Shown in pieces: positions 6,382 to 13,937 of a DNA stretch of 14,798 nucleotides. Each line of letters starts with the position of its first letter. Positions within the stretch are counted from its first letter, which is position 1. The notes under the pieces were generated by a model, which was not told where the DNA came from, searched no databases, and was given only the letters and a program-made list of their open reading frames with translations. The DNA lies in contig CANONE010000043.1 of NCBI GenBank assembly GCA_947567585.1, forward strand, positions 1 through 14,798. The letters are read 5' to 3'. The stretch comes from an uncultured Clostridia bacterium (lineage in GTDB: Bacteria; Bacillota; Clostridia; Oscillospirales; Acutalibacteraceae). A program made the position numbers and the translations under genes.

Positions 6382-6424
6382 TTGTTTTGCCTTTCGGCTT
6401 TATTATCTGGGGAAAGGGAGAGGT

Positions 6425-7141
6425 TTATTCTAGCTCCGCATATTTCATGAAGTCTTGGAAGCTGCCTTGGGGATACCTGGTTATGTCGAGGCTTTGAGGA
6501 TTTTCCAGGCAGTCTGTGATAAGGTAGCAGGGAATCCCGGCTTTTTGGGCGGCAGCGGCGTCCTCAGCGGCGTCATTGCCCACCACGAGGCAGGTTTGGG
6601 GTGATTTTCCGGTTTTTTCCAGGACCTCTAAGAAGTAACGGGGATTGGGCTTGCAGTAGGAGTAGTTTTCATAGCTGGTAACCTCTTGAAAGTCCCCCGG
6701 GCTCAGCCCTATCCAGCTTAGCCGGGTGGCCACGCCCACTGCCGGAAACAGAGGATTGGTGGCCAAAACCACCTGATAGCCTTTGGCTTTTAAGCCCTCT
6801 ACAGCCCTTTTGGCTAAAGGATTCTCTCCTGTGGCAGCCTTTGCCCCGTGAAATTCCTCCGCGTAAAACCGGTCGAACACCGGGCGCATCTCCAGCACCC
6901 TTTCCCCCAGCTCCCCGGCAAATACCTGCCAAAACCGCCGGTCGTTTTTCATGGAGCCGTCGTTTTGCATCATAGCTTTGGTACCCTTCCACACAGCGGC
7001 TGTCAAGGCCCGAGGCTCGTACCCATAAGGAGCCGCCTTCTCCGCCAAAAGCTTAAAATAGACTTCGGTAAACCTCTCCGTGGACATAGGCAGCAGCGTC
7101 CCATCCAAATCAAACAAAACCGTATCAATAAGTGGATTCAT
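6425..7141 (-). CDS. HAD family hydrolase (phosphatase)
   Basis: A 238-residue haloacid-dehalogenase-type phosphatase. All four HAD motifs are visible: DLDGT with Asp11 nucleophile and Asp13 (11-15), Thr128 in VVLATNP, Lys164 in CKPNPRYF, and the acidic motif VVGNDAAED (187-194), where the usual GD is GND. A helical cap region separates motifs I and II, as in subclass I enzymes. I chose the ATG at 7141 because it directly precedes the DLDGT strand and has GGGAGAG upstream. A longer frame back to 7210 lacks family similarity. The substrate is unknown. It lies upstream of trxA on the same strand, but the 189-base gap argues against a tight operon. Confidence 0.9.
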   Translation of the reverse strand: MNPLIDTVLFDLDGTLLPMSTERFTEVYFKLLAEKAAPYGYEPRALTAAVWKGTKAMMQNDGSMKNDRRFWQVFAGELGERVLEMRPVFDRFYAEEFHGAKAATGENPLAKRAVEGLKAKGYQVVLATNPLFPAVGVATRLSWIGLSPGDFQEVTSYENYSYCKPNPRYFLEVLEKTGKSPQTCLVVGNDAAEDAAAAQKAGIPCYLITDCLENPQSLDITRYPQGSFQDFMKYAELE

Positions 7142-7225
7142 AAAAACTCTCCCTTCGGCATCACTTCTCCCATCCCCCAAGCTTCCCGGGCAAAATCGCA
7201 AAACCGTCAAACGCCAAAAGCTTCG

Positions 7226-7251
7226 CCGCCCCGCCTGCCGGCTTGGGGCGG
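7226..7251 (-). terminator. Possible terminator of the FAD operon
   Basis: A 7-bp GC-only stem, CCGCCCC (7226-7232) with GGGGCGG (7245-7251), lies about 70 bases past the DUF1667 stop on the minus strand. The following minus-strand sequence has only a short TTTT. A second small hairpin, TTGAC-TTC-GTCAA (7262-7274), lies between. Weak as a classical terminator. Confidence 0.35.
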
Positions 7252-7322
7252 TCCCTGTATATTGACTTCGTCAAGCCCCGGGGAACGCCCTTTTCAAAGG
7301 CTGTAGCAATGCCCCTACGGTC

Positions 7323-7691
7323 TTAGCGGCGCCCCACGGCCTTAGTGGCCACCAAATCAACCCCCGTCCCCGCAATATCCGCCACAATGACGTCGCCGAT
7401 TTCCACAGGGGCCTTTGCGGCGGCCTGCCGGATGGCCTCCATAACGGAGAAAATTTTCTCTTTGGGGATATCGGTTTTGGTACGCACAGAGGTGACAGGG
7501 GCGCTGCCTCCCTCTACCCGGACGGTGGAGGTCACAGTCCGCATAGGCGCGGTGACTTCCTTTCTGCCATACTCCTCCCCCCGCTTGCAGGTATTCCCGC
7601 TGACGGAGAGCACGGCTCCATCCGGGCCGGTCTCCACCCGCAGGGGGCATCCCAGCGGGCAGCTGATGCAGGTAAGCTCTACAATAGCCAT
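7323..7691 (-). CDS. DUF1667 domain-containing cysteine protein
   Basis: A 122-residue protein of the DUF1667 family. The N-terminus carries C8xxC11xxxC15 (CISCPLGC) and C35 (NTCKRGEEYG), four cysteines that could hold an iron-sulfur cluster or zinc. The second half (RTVTSTVRVEGG, then TKTDIPKEKIF) is the conserved family core. It starts one base after the upstream FAD oxidoreductase ends, with AAGGAGG inside that gene, so the three genes form one operon. In other Clostridia this family is commonly found beside GlpA-like and FAD oxidoreductase genes. A role as an electron-transfer subunit, in place of GlpC, is an inference. Confidence 0.88.
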   Translation of the reverse strand: MAIVELTCISCPLGCPLRVETGPDGAVLSVSGNTCKRGEEYGRKEVTAPMRTVTSTVRVEGGSAPVTSVRTKTDIPKEKIFSVMEAIRQAAAKAPVEIGDVIVADIAGTGVDLVATKAVGRR

Positions 7692-7692
7692 G

Positions 7693-8967
7693 CTACGCGC
7701 CCTCCTTTTCTTCCAAAGCCTGTACCGTGATTTCCGTCTCCGTACCGTTTAGCCATTCCTTCTTTATCACAACCTGCTCCATCTCGCCAGGAGCCATCAC
7801 CGGGCGCTTGCGGCGCAAGAGCTCCCGCCCGCCGGCGCTGACGGTAACCAGGGCTTTCCGCATATTCCGGCCCACCCGGAAGCGCACCACCGTCTGATCA
7901 TCCATCCGCCGGGGATCCATGGACGAGGGTACCGTGTACCGGACCGCTCCGGCAGGGACCAGGGGAATCTCCCGGCCGGCCTGGACGCGGCCCCCGGCTG
8001 CCAGACGGGCGGCGTTGCGTCCAGCCTGGGCGGCTTCTTCGGAGACATAGTCCACCAAATCGTGAACATGCAGCACGTTGCCGCAGGCAAACACCCCGGG
8101 AATGCTGGTCTCCAGGCTTTCGTTAACCTGAGGGCCGCCGGTAACCGGCGCCAGCTCCACGCCTACGGCCTTGGAAAGCTCGTTTTCCGGCAGCAGGCCC
8201 ACAGAGAGCAGCAGGGCGTCGCAGTCGAAGTCCTCCTCTGTGCCGGGAATGGGCTTTAGCCTCTCATCCACCTGGGCGATGGTCACCCCCTCTACCCGCT
8301 CCCGCCCGCGAATGTCCACCACGGTGTGGGAGAGCTTCAAGGGGATGCCGTAGTCGTCAAGGCACTGGACGATGTTCCGCTTGAGCCCGCCGGAGTAGGG
8401 CATCAGCTCCGCCACGCACAGCACCTTAGCCCCTTCCAAAGTCATGCGCCGGGCCATAATCAGGCCAATGTCTCCGCTGCCCAAAATGACCACCCGCTTA
8501 CCAGGGAGGTAGCCCTCCAGGTTCACCAGGCGCTGGGCCGTGCCTGCGGAAAAGATGCCCGCCGGCCTCGTGCCGGGGATATTCAGGGCCCCCCGGGGCC
8601 GTTCCCGGCAGCCCATGGCCAGAACCACCGCCTTGGCCTGGGTCTCCAAAAGACCGTCCTGCCGGCTGACGGAGGTGACGGCTACCCCGTCCCCCTCCCG
8701 GCGCAGGTCCACCACGGTGGTGCTGAGCAGGCTGGGGATCCCCAGGGCCCTGGCCTTATCTATATAGCGGGCGGCGTATTCAGGGCCGGTGAGCTCTTCC
8801 TTAAAGGTATGCAGGCCGAAGCCGTTGTGGATGCACTGGTTGAGAATTCCCCCCAGCTCCTTTTCCCGCTCCAAAATCAAAATATCCTGTGCCCCGGCTT
8901 CCCGGGCCGCGATGGCCGCCGCCAGCCCCGCGGGCCCGCCGCCGATAATGACAATGTCATGCTTCAT
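7693..8967 (-). CDS. FAD/NAD(P)-dependent oxidoreductase, second subunit of GlpA-like complex
   Basis: A 424-residue flavoprotein with an N-terminal FAD site (IIGGGPAGLAAAIAARE, 7-23), the distinctive GGILNQCIHNGFGL (39-52) and LTGPEYA, a second dinucleotide site ILGSGDIGLIMARR, and a C-terminal FACGNV with HDLVDYV. This pattern matches the family related to the sarcosine oxidase alpha FAD domain and HcnB-type subunits, usually encoded beside a GlpA-like protein. The ATG at 8967 was chosen because of GGGGGGAAG just upstream; it overlaps the preceding gene by 11 bp. It probably passes electrons between the first dehydrogenase and NAD(P) or the DUF1667 protein. The exact acceptor is not visible. 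Confidence 0.9.
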   Translation of the reverse strand: MKHDIVIIGGGPAGLAAAIAAREAGAQDILILEREKELGGILNQCIHNGFGLHTFKEELTGPEYAARYIDKARALGIPSLLSTTVVDLRREGDGVAVTSVSRQDGLLETQAKAVVLAMGCRERPRGALNIPGTRPAGIFSAGTAQRLVNLEGYLPGKRVVILGSGDIGLIMARRMTLEGAKVLCVAELMPYSGGLKRNIVQCLDDYGIPLKLSHTVVDIRGRERVEGVTIAQVDERLKPIPGTEEDFDCDALLLSVGLLPENELSKAVGVELAPVTGGPQVNESLETSIPGVFACGNVLHVHDLVDYVSEEAAQAGRNAARLAAGGRVQAGREIPLVPAGAVRYTVPSSMDPRRMDDQTVVRFRVGRNMRKALVTVSAGGRELLRRKRPVMAPGEMEQVVIKKEWLNGTETEITVQALEEKEGA

Positions 8968-10402
8968 GGTCTTCCCCCCTTGTCTGTTCCCACACAATCT
9001 GAGAGCCCTTGCCGTTTTTGCGGATGTCCCGAAGGTCCAGGGAAAGCTCTCTTGCCAGGATTTCCATTACCCGGGGCGAGCAGAAGCCGCTCTGACAGCG
9101 GCCCATCCCAGCCCGGGTCCGGCGCTTGACCCCATCCAATGTTTTGGCCCCCAGGGTACTGTGAATGGCGTCCAGAATCTCCCCCTCGGAAATTTCCTCA
9201 CAGCGGCAGATGATGTTGCCGTATAGGGGGTTGTCCCGGATGATTGCGGCCCGCTGGGCGTGGGTCTTTTCCGCCAGCCGGAGGCCGCCCCTGCGCTGGG
9301 GATCGAAGCTGTCCTTTTTCTTGAGCCCCAGCTTGTCCGCCACCATATTGGCCACGTACTCTCCAATGGCCGGCGCGCTGGACAGCCCCGGAGATTCGAT
9401 ACCCGCCGCTTCAAAGAAGCCTTCCTCCGTCTCCTGGAGAATGAAATCGTCCCCGGCCTCGTGGGCCCGCAGCCCCATAAAGGAGGTAATCACCTGGCGC
9501 AGGGGCACATTCTTTACCCCCCAGCCGGACTTCTCCGCCACCTCCGCCAGACCTTCAGCGGTGGTGGCCGCGTCCTCCAGGTCCTCCACATCGGCGGCGG
9601 TGGGGCCCACCAGCAGGTTCCCGTGGACGGTGGGGCTTACCAGCACGCCCTTGCCCATTTTTCCGGGCAGCTGGAAGATGGTCCGGGACACATGGCCCCC
9701 GGCGGTTTTGTCCAATAGGCAATACTCGCCTTTGCGGGGGGTGATCTCCAGCTTTTCTTGGCTTACCATGCCGCGTATCACCCCGGCATGAACCCCGGCG
9801 GCGTTTACCACGGCCCGGGTGAGAATCTCCCCGGCGGCGGTTTGAAGAAGCCAGCCCTCCGGGACCCTTTGTATTCCGGTGATCTCTGTGTCAAAACGGA
9901 ACTCCACCCCATTCTTGGCGGCGCTTTCCGCCAGCCCCAGAGTCAGCTCAAAGGGGCAGACCACCCCGGAAGTCTCCGCCAAAAGGGCCCCGCAGACCGC
10001 ATCTGCCAAATTCGGCTCTAAGGCCCTGGCTTCCTCTCCGGAAAGCAGGGAAAGCCCCTGCACCCCGTTGGCCAGGCCCCGGTCATACAGCTCCTGAAGA
10101 TGCGGCAGCTCCGCCGGGTCCAGACAGACCACCAGGGCCCCTATCCGTTTAAACGGGACGTCCAGCTCCTGCGATATCTGGTCCATCATCCGGTTTCCCT
10201 GGACGTTCATCCGGGCCTTCAGCGTGCCGGGCTCCGCGTCAAAGCCCGCGTGGATAATAGCGGAATTGGCCTTGCTGGTACCCTCGCAGACGTCCAGCGC
10301 CCGCTCCGCCACCAAAAACCCGCCTTCCCACCGGGAGAGCTCCCGGGCGATGGCGCACCCGGTCACCCCCGCGCCAACAATCACAGCGTCGTACACTCTC
10401 AT
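8957..10402 (-). CDS. GlpA-like FAD dehydrogenase with BFD [2Fe-2S] domain
   Basis: A 481-residue two-domain protein. Residues 1-360 are a DAO-type FAD oxidoreductase: VIVGAGVTGCAIARELSR near the start and SKANSAIIHAGFDAEPGT (43-60), as in glycerol-3-phosphate and L-2-hydroxyglutarate dehydrogenases. Residues 395-450 are a BFD-like iron-sulfur domain with C399-R-C401 and C436xxxxC441. It probably oxidises a hydroxy acid or a polyol phosphate. The start ATG at 10402 has GGAGG upstream; 17 extra in-frame residues beyond it look non-native. Glycerol-3-phosphate is the default guess, but no glpK or glpF is adjacent, and the divergent neighbour is xylB. The symbol is left empty because the substrate is uncertain. 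Confidence 0.88.
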   Translation of the reverse strand: MRVYDAVIVGAGVTGCAIARELSRWEGGFLVAERALDVCEGTSKANSAIIHAGFDAEPGTLKARMNVQGNRMMDQISQELDVPFKRIGALVVCLDPAELPHLQELYDRGLANGVQGLSLLSGEEARALEPNLADAVCGALLAETSGVVCPFELTLGLAESAAKNGVEFRFDTEITGIQRVPEGWLLQTAAGEILTRAVVNAAGVHAGVIRGMVSQEKLEITPRKGEYCLLDKTAGGHVSRTIFQLPGKMGKGVLVSPTVHGNLLVGPTAADVEDLEDAATTAEGLAEVAEKSGWGVKNVPLRQVITSFMGLRAHEAGDDFILQETEEGFFEAAGIESPGLSSAPAIGEYVANMVADKLGLKKKDSFDPQRRGGLRLAEKTHAQRAAIIRDNPLYGNIICRCEEISEGEILDAIHSTLGAKTLDGVKRRTRAGMGRCQSGFCSPRVMEILARELSLDLRDIRKNGKGSQIVWEQTRGEDHEA

Positions 10403-10507
10403 AGCTTTCCTCCACCCTTCTATACAAAACGAAAATGAAAAGCCTTTGTCCAACTCCCGTTTCCTGTCCCGCCCCGAAAGCCGCCGGTGTGGGCCAAGAA
10501 ATATCTA

Positions 10508-10521
10508 CCGGTATTTACCGG
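10508..10521. promoter_or_regulatory. Palindrome in the divergent xylB/FAD-operon region
   Basis: CCGGTA-TT-TACCGG, with an internal perfect TACCGGTA. It lies in the transcribed leader of the FAD operon, about 45 bases after the predicted start, and is a candidate operator. The remainder of 10403-10707 holds the two promoters and one more inverted repeat; no gene is seen. Confidence 0.4.
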
Positions 10522-10536
10522 CAGGAAGATTCCCCC

Positions 10537-10563
10537 GCGCCGGCCTGATACGGCCCCCGGCGC
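10537..10563 (-). promoter_or_regulatory. Inverted repeat at the 5' end of the FAD-operon transcript
   Basis: GCGCCGG (10537-10543) and CCGGCGC (10557-10563) flank 13 bases. It begins right after the minus-strand -10 box, so it would be either an operator over the start site or a hairpin at the RNA 5' end. Confidence 0.4.
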
Positions 10564-10570
10564 TACCCAT

Positions 10571-10599
10571 AATATAGCACATTGAAAAAAATTGCGCAA
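10571..10599 (-). promoter_or_regulatory. Promoter of the FAD trio operon
   Basis: On the minus strand, TTGCGC (10599-10594), 17 bases, then TATATT (10576-10571) preceded by TGC, giving an extended -10. The -35 matches the consensus at only three positions. The predicted transcript has a leader of about 160 bases before the start at 10402. Confidence 0.55.
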
Positions 10600-10614
10600 G
10601 TGGAAAAAGCCCGC

Positions 10615-10643
10615 TTGACAGTTTCTGCAAAAAGAGGGAAAAT
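10615..10643 (+). promoter_or_regulatory. Promoter of xylB
   Basis: A perfect TTGACA (10615-10620), 17 bases, then GAAAAT (10638-10643), a four-of-six -10 box. The start codon is at 10708. It points away from the FAD-operon promoter, with the two -35 boxes only 15 bases apart, so a single regulator could control both. Confidence 0.55.
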
Positions 10644-10707
10644 AGAGCAAACGAAACCCCGTGCGGCCCCAAGGCGGGCCCGGGCGTCTAAAAGGAGCGG
10701 ATTGACC

Positions 10708-12231
10708 ATGAAATATATCATCGGAATTGATCTGGGCACCAGCGGTACAAAGACGGTGCTGTTTGACCAGGAAGCCAATGTAGTTGCCTGGGCCGCCATA
10801 GAATATCCTCTGTATCAGCCTCAAAACGGCTGGGCCGAGCAGGAGCCCCAGGACTGGTGGCGGGCCGCCGCCGGAACGCTGCGGCAGGTCCTGGAAGAAA
10901 GCCGCGTCGATCCCAAGGACGTGGCCGCGGTGGGCCTCTCCGGCCAGATGCACGGGCTGGTTATGCTGGACCGGGACGGCCGGGTCCTGCGCCGGTCCAT
11001 TATCTGGTGCGACCAGCGCAGCGGTAAGCAGTGTGAGGAGATTACCGAGAGGGTAGGGGCGAAGCGGCTCATTGAGATTACCGCCAACCCCGCCCTCACC
11101 GGCTTTACAGCTTCCAAGCTTTTGTGGGTACGCGAAAACGAGCCGGACGTCTACCGGCGGTGCGCCCATATTCTTTTGCCCAAGGACTATGTGCGCTATA
11201 TGCTTACCGGGGAGCTGGCCACGGAGGTCTCCGACGCCTCTGGGATGCAGCTTTTAGACGTGCCCCGCCGGTGCTGGAGCCAGGAGGTGCTCCAAAAGCT
11301 GGATATAGACCCCGCTCTGCTGGCCAAGGTGTATGAGTCCCCAGAAATCACCGGGGAGATTACCAGAGAGGCCGCCCAATGTACCGGCCTGCGCCCGGGC
11401 ACCCCGGTGGTAGGCGGCGCGGGGGACAATGCCGCCGCCGCTGTGGGCACCGGCGTGGTGACGGACGGCAGGGCTTTCACCACTTTAGGCACCTCCGGGG
11501 TGGTCTTCGCCCATACCAGCGCCCTTTCTATTGACCCGCTGGGCCGGGTACACACCTTCTGCTGCGCCGTGCCAGGGGCCTGGCATGTAATGGGCGTGAC
11601 CCAGGGCGCGGGGCTCTCCCTAAAGTGGTTCCGGGACAATTTCTGCTATTCCGAGATGGTATCGGCCCAGGGCCTGGGCATTGACCCGTATGTCCTGCTG
11701 GATAAGCAGGCCGCCCTGTCTCCTATAGGCTGCCGCAAGCTGCTTTATCTCCCCTACCTCATGGGAGAGCGCACCCCCCACCTGGACCCGGACTGCCGGG
11801 GCGTTTTCTTTGGGCTTTCCGCCATGCACTCCCGGGGCGACCTGCTTCGGGCGGTGATGGAGGGCGTGTCCTACTCCCAGCGGGACAGCCTGGAGATTCT
11901 GCGGGGCATGGGCGTCAGCGCCGGGGAAATGCTGGCCTGCGGCGGCGGCGGAACCGCCCCCCTATGGCGGCAAATGCTGGCGGACGTGTACAACTGTCCG
12001 GTGCGCACGGTACAGTCCAAGGAAGGGCCGGCCCTGGGCGCGGCGATTCTGGCCGGCGTAGGCGCCGGGCTGTATCCCTCGGTGCAGGACGCCTGCGAAA
12101 AGCTGGTAAAGCTGAACGAGCCCCAATCCCCTATAGCGGAAAACGTCCCCCAGTATGAAAAGTACTACCAGGTCTACCGCCGGCTCTACCCGGCCTTAAA
12201 GGACAGCTTCCAGGCTCTTGCCCAGCTTTGA
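10708..12231 (+). CDS. xylB: Xylulokinase (FGGY family)
   Basis: A 507-residue sugar kinase that phosphorylates D-xylulose to xylulose 5-phosphate, feeding the pentose phosphate pathway. Visible motifs are the phosphate-1 loop IGIDLGTSGTKTVLFD (5-20), GQMHGLV (79-85) and WCDQRS (100-105), both typical of XylB, the catalytic Asp240 in GGAGDNAAAAVG, FTTLGTSGVVF, and the C-terminal ATP-binding CGGGGTAPLW. The ATG at 10708 is chosen because it immediately precedes the kinase fold and has AAAGGAG upstream; the longer frame overlaps the promoter. It probably leads an operon with degV and the YczE-like gene. FGGY kinases switch substrate easily, so another ketose or polyol is possible. No xylose isomerase or transporter is seen nearby. 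Confidence 0.9.
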   Translation: MKYIIGIDLGTSGTKTVLFDQEANVVAWAAIEYPLYQPQNGWAEQEPQDWWRAAAGTLRQVLEESRVDPKDVAAVGLSGQMHGLVMLDRDGRVLRRSIIWCDQRSGKQCEEITERVGAKRLIEITANPALTGFTASKLLWVRENEPDVYRRCAHILLPKDYVRYMLTGELATEVSDASGMQLLDVPRRCWSQEVLQKLDIDPALLAKVYESPEITGEITREAAQCTGLRPGTPVVGGAGDNAAAAVGTGVVTDGRAFTTLGTSGVVFAHTSALSIDPLGRVHTFCCAVPGAWHVMGVTQGAGLSLKWFRDNFCYSEMVSAQGLGIDPYVLLDKQAALSPIGCRKLLYLPYLMGERTPHLDPDCRGVFFGLSAMHSRGDLLRAVMEGVSYSQRDSLEILRGMGVSAGEMLACGGGGTAPLWRQMLADVYNCPVRTVQSKEGPALGAAILAGVGAGLYPSVQDACEKLVKLNEPQSPIAENVPQYEKYYQVYRRLYPALKDSFQALAQL

Positions 12232-12270
12232 TTTAAAGGCAGGCCATTCTATATTGACGAGAGGTATTGT

Positions 12271-13143
12271 ATGAATAAGATTGTACTGAGCGCGGATAGC
12301 ACTTGTGACTTGGGCCCGGAGCTGAAAGCCAGGTATGGCGTAAGCTATTATCCCTTTCACATTATTCTGGAAGAAAAAGACTATCAGGACAATGTGGACA
12401 TTACCGTGAAAGATATCTTTGACGCTTATTACGACAGGAAGGTTTTGCCCCGCACAGCCGCTATCAATGTGGGGGAATATGTAGACTACTTTGGCGGCTG
12501 GGTCCGGGAGGGATATGACGTAATCCACCTGAACCTGGGCGGGGCTATTTCCAGCGCGCATCAAAATTGTGTGCTGGCAGCCCAGGAACTGGCGGAAAGC
12601 GGCGGGGCTGGGCGGGTATATCCCATCGACAGCTACAGCCTTTCCACGGGCATCGCCCTACAGGTGATTGACGCGGGAGAAATGATTGCCGCCGGTATGC
12701 CCGCTGAAGAGATCGCTAAAAGGCTGGAGGGCAACCGGCGCCATATCCATGCCAGCTTTATTTTGGATACCTTAGACTTTATGCGGGCCGGGGGGCGCTG
12801 CTCTACCGTGGCGGCGGTAAGCGCCAATCTTCTGAGCTTAAAGCCCTGCATCGAAGTGGACAACCAGGACGGGAGCATGCATGTGGGCAAAAAGTACCGG
12901 GGGAATCTTCAGAAGGTGCTGGGGCAGTATGTGAAGGATAAGCTGGCCCAATACCCCAAGATTAAGCGGGACCACCTTTTCATTACTTACTCCACCATCG
13001 CGCCGGAAATGGCGGAGCGGGTAAAGGAAACCGTGCAAGGGATTGCGGCGTTTAAGGAAATCCACACCACCTGCGCCAGCTGCACCATCGCCAGCCACTG
13101 CGGACCCAACACCCTGGGAATTTTATTTGAGACGGAGGACTAA
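12271..13143 (+). CDS. DegV family fatty-acid-binding protein
   Basis: A 290-residue protein of the DegV/FakB fold, which binds a fatty acid and in Firmicutes presents it to the FakA kinase for phosphorylation. Seen are the N-terminal VLSADSTCDLG (5-15), the RTAAINVGEY segment (61-70) aligning with the family's T-S-x-P-S loop (Thr62 kept, Ser replaced by Ala63), GAISSAHQN (91-99), DSYSLSTG (120-127), FMRAGGRCS (170-178) and the C-terminal ASHCGPNTLGIL (274-285) with the expected His276. It lies 39 bases after xylB with GAGAGG before the start. A CASC pair (268-271) near the C-terminus is unusual. Lipid role inferred from the family; the link to xylB is unclear. Confidence 0.9.
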   Translation: MNKIVLSADSTCDLGPELKARYGVSYYPFHIILEEKDYQDNVDITVKDIFDAYYDRKVLPRTAAINVGEYVDYFGGWVREGYDVIHLNLGGAISSAHQNCVLAAQELAESGGAGRVYPIDSYSLSTGIALQVIDAGEMIAAGMPAEEIAKRLEGNRRHIHASFILDTLDFMRAGGRCSTVAAVSANLLSLKPCIEVDNQDGSMHVGKKYRGNLQKVLGQYVKDKLAQYPKIKRDHLFITYSTIAPEMAERVKETVQGIAAFKEIHTTCASCTIASHCGPNTLGILFETED

Positions 13144-13147
13144 GCCA

Positions 13148-13798
13148 ATGGATAGACATTCGTTTTTCAGCCGGTTTCGCGGCCAGCACCTGGTTAAGAG
13201 GACCATCGCCATGCTGGTGGCGGTGATTTTCATGGGCATTGGCGTGGGGTTTTTCATGCTGGCCTCTATGGGGTCGGACCCCTTTTCCACCCTGAATCTG
13301 GGAGTTTCCTCCAAGCTGGGTCTAAGCTTCGGAACCTGGCAGGCCATTTTTAATATCATTCTTCTGGTGATCGTGGCCTTTGTGGACCGTTCCAAGCTGG
13401 GGATAGGAACCATTGGCAACATGTTTCTGGTAGGCTTTTCCGCGGACGTCACCGGAGGGCTGCTGCGGCGGGTGCTGGTGGCGGAAGCCCTGGGCATCCC
13501 TGCCCGGATCGGAATGACGCTGCTGGGGGTTTCCATGCAGCTGGTGGGCTGCTCCCTCTATGTTACCTGTTCTCTGGGCATGGCCCCCTACGACTGTGTC
13601 AGCTATATTGTGCCGGAACGCACAAAGATCCCCTTCCGCTGGTGGCGCATCCTCACTGATGTAATATGCGTGGGCATAGGCTTTGCCTGCGGCTCCTCCA
13701 TAGGCATCGGCACGCTGATCATGGCTTTTGGCACCGGCCCCATCCTCCCCCTATTAAACCGCTACTTCTCCGAACCCCTTCTATCCCGCACAGCGTGA
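13148..13798 (+). CDS. YczE/YyaS/YitT family membrane protein
   Basis: A 216-residue integral membrane protein with about six hydrophobic segments (roughly 18-40, 63-80, 84-106, 121-143, 167-185 and 187-206). Two related motifs near membrane ends, MGSDPFSTLNLG (41-52) and LGMAPYDCVSY (143-153), are typical of the YczE-like family and suggest an internal repeat. The ATG at 13148 follows the degV stop by four bases and has GGAGG inside the end of degV, so translation is probably coupled. The substrate is not known for this family. Six-helix topology is estimated by eye. Confidence 0.85.
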   Translation: MDRHSFFSRFRGQHLVKRTIAMLVAVIFMGIGVGFFMLASMGSDPFSTLNLGVSSKLGLSFGTWQAIFNIILLVIVAFVDRSKLGIGTIGNMFLVGFSADVTGGLLRRVLVAEALGIPARIGMTLLGVSMQLVGCSLYVTCSLGMAPYDCVSYIVPERTKIPFRWWRILTDVICVGIGFACGSSIGIGTLIMAFGTGPILPLLNRYFSEPLLSRTA

Positions 13799-13811
13799 CA
13801 GAGAAAAGCCC

Positions 13812-13826
13812 TTCGCCGTAAGCGAA
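13812..13826. other. Small hairpin after the YczE-like gene
   Basis: TTCGC-CGTAA-GCGAA. No T-run follows, so it is not a convincing terminator. It resembles the CGC-NNN-GCG hairpins at the left edge of the window. Confidence 0.3.
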
Positions 13827-13861
13827 CAGCCGCGCCCGCCCTCTCCTTTCACAAAATATTG

Positions 13862-13890
13862 TTGACATCTCCTTATGATAGTGGTACAAT
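13862..13890 (+). promoter_or_regulatory. Strong sigma-A promoter of the small membrane protein gene
   Basis: TTGACA (13862-13867), exactly 17 bases, then TACAAT (13885-13890). This is one of the two strongest promoters in the window. The start codon of the small ORF follows at 13938. Confidence 0.85.
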
Positions 13891-13937
13891 ATAGCCAGAA
13901 AGATGCATCCAATCCTATGCGCAAAGGAGGTCAGAAG

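Noticed and set aside
6236..6424. Promoter for trxA-trxB
   Set aside because: Several AT-rich words were examined on the minus strand, but no -35/-10 pair with acceptable spacing was found; it may use a non-sigma-A promoter or be read through from the HAD gene.
8326..9129. 267-codon open frame on the plus strand
   Set aside because: Antisense to the two FAD oxidoreductases, whose motifs and overlapping operon structure are clear. The antisense protein has no recognisable fold.
10582..10707. 42-residue N-terminal extension of XylB
   Set aside because: It would start at a TTG upstream of the predicted promoter -35 and adds a basic segment foreign to the family; the ATG at 10708 has the ribosome binding site.
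10420..11169. 249-codon open frame on the minus strand
   Set aside because: It runs antisense through xylB and across the divergent promoter region; no motif and no ribosome binding site.
13875..13937. Longer start for the small membrane protein
   Set aside because: These codons overlap the promoter -10 box and the leader, whereas the ATG at 13938 has an AAAGGAGGT at good spacing.
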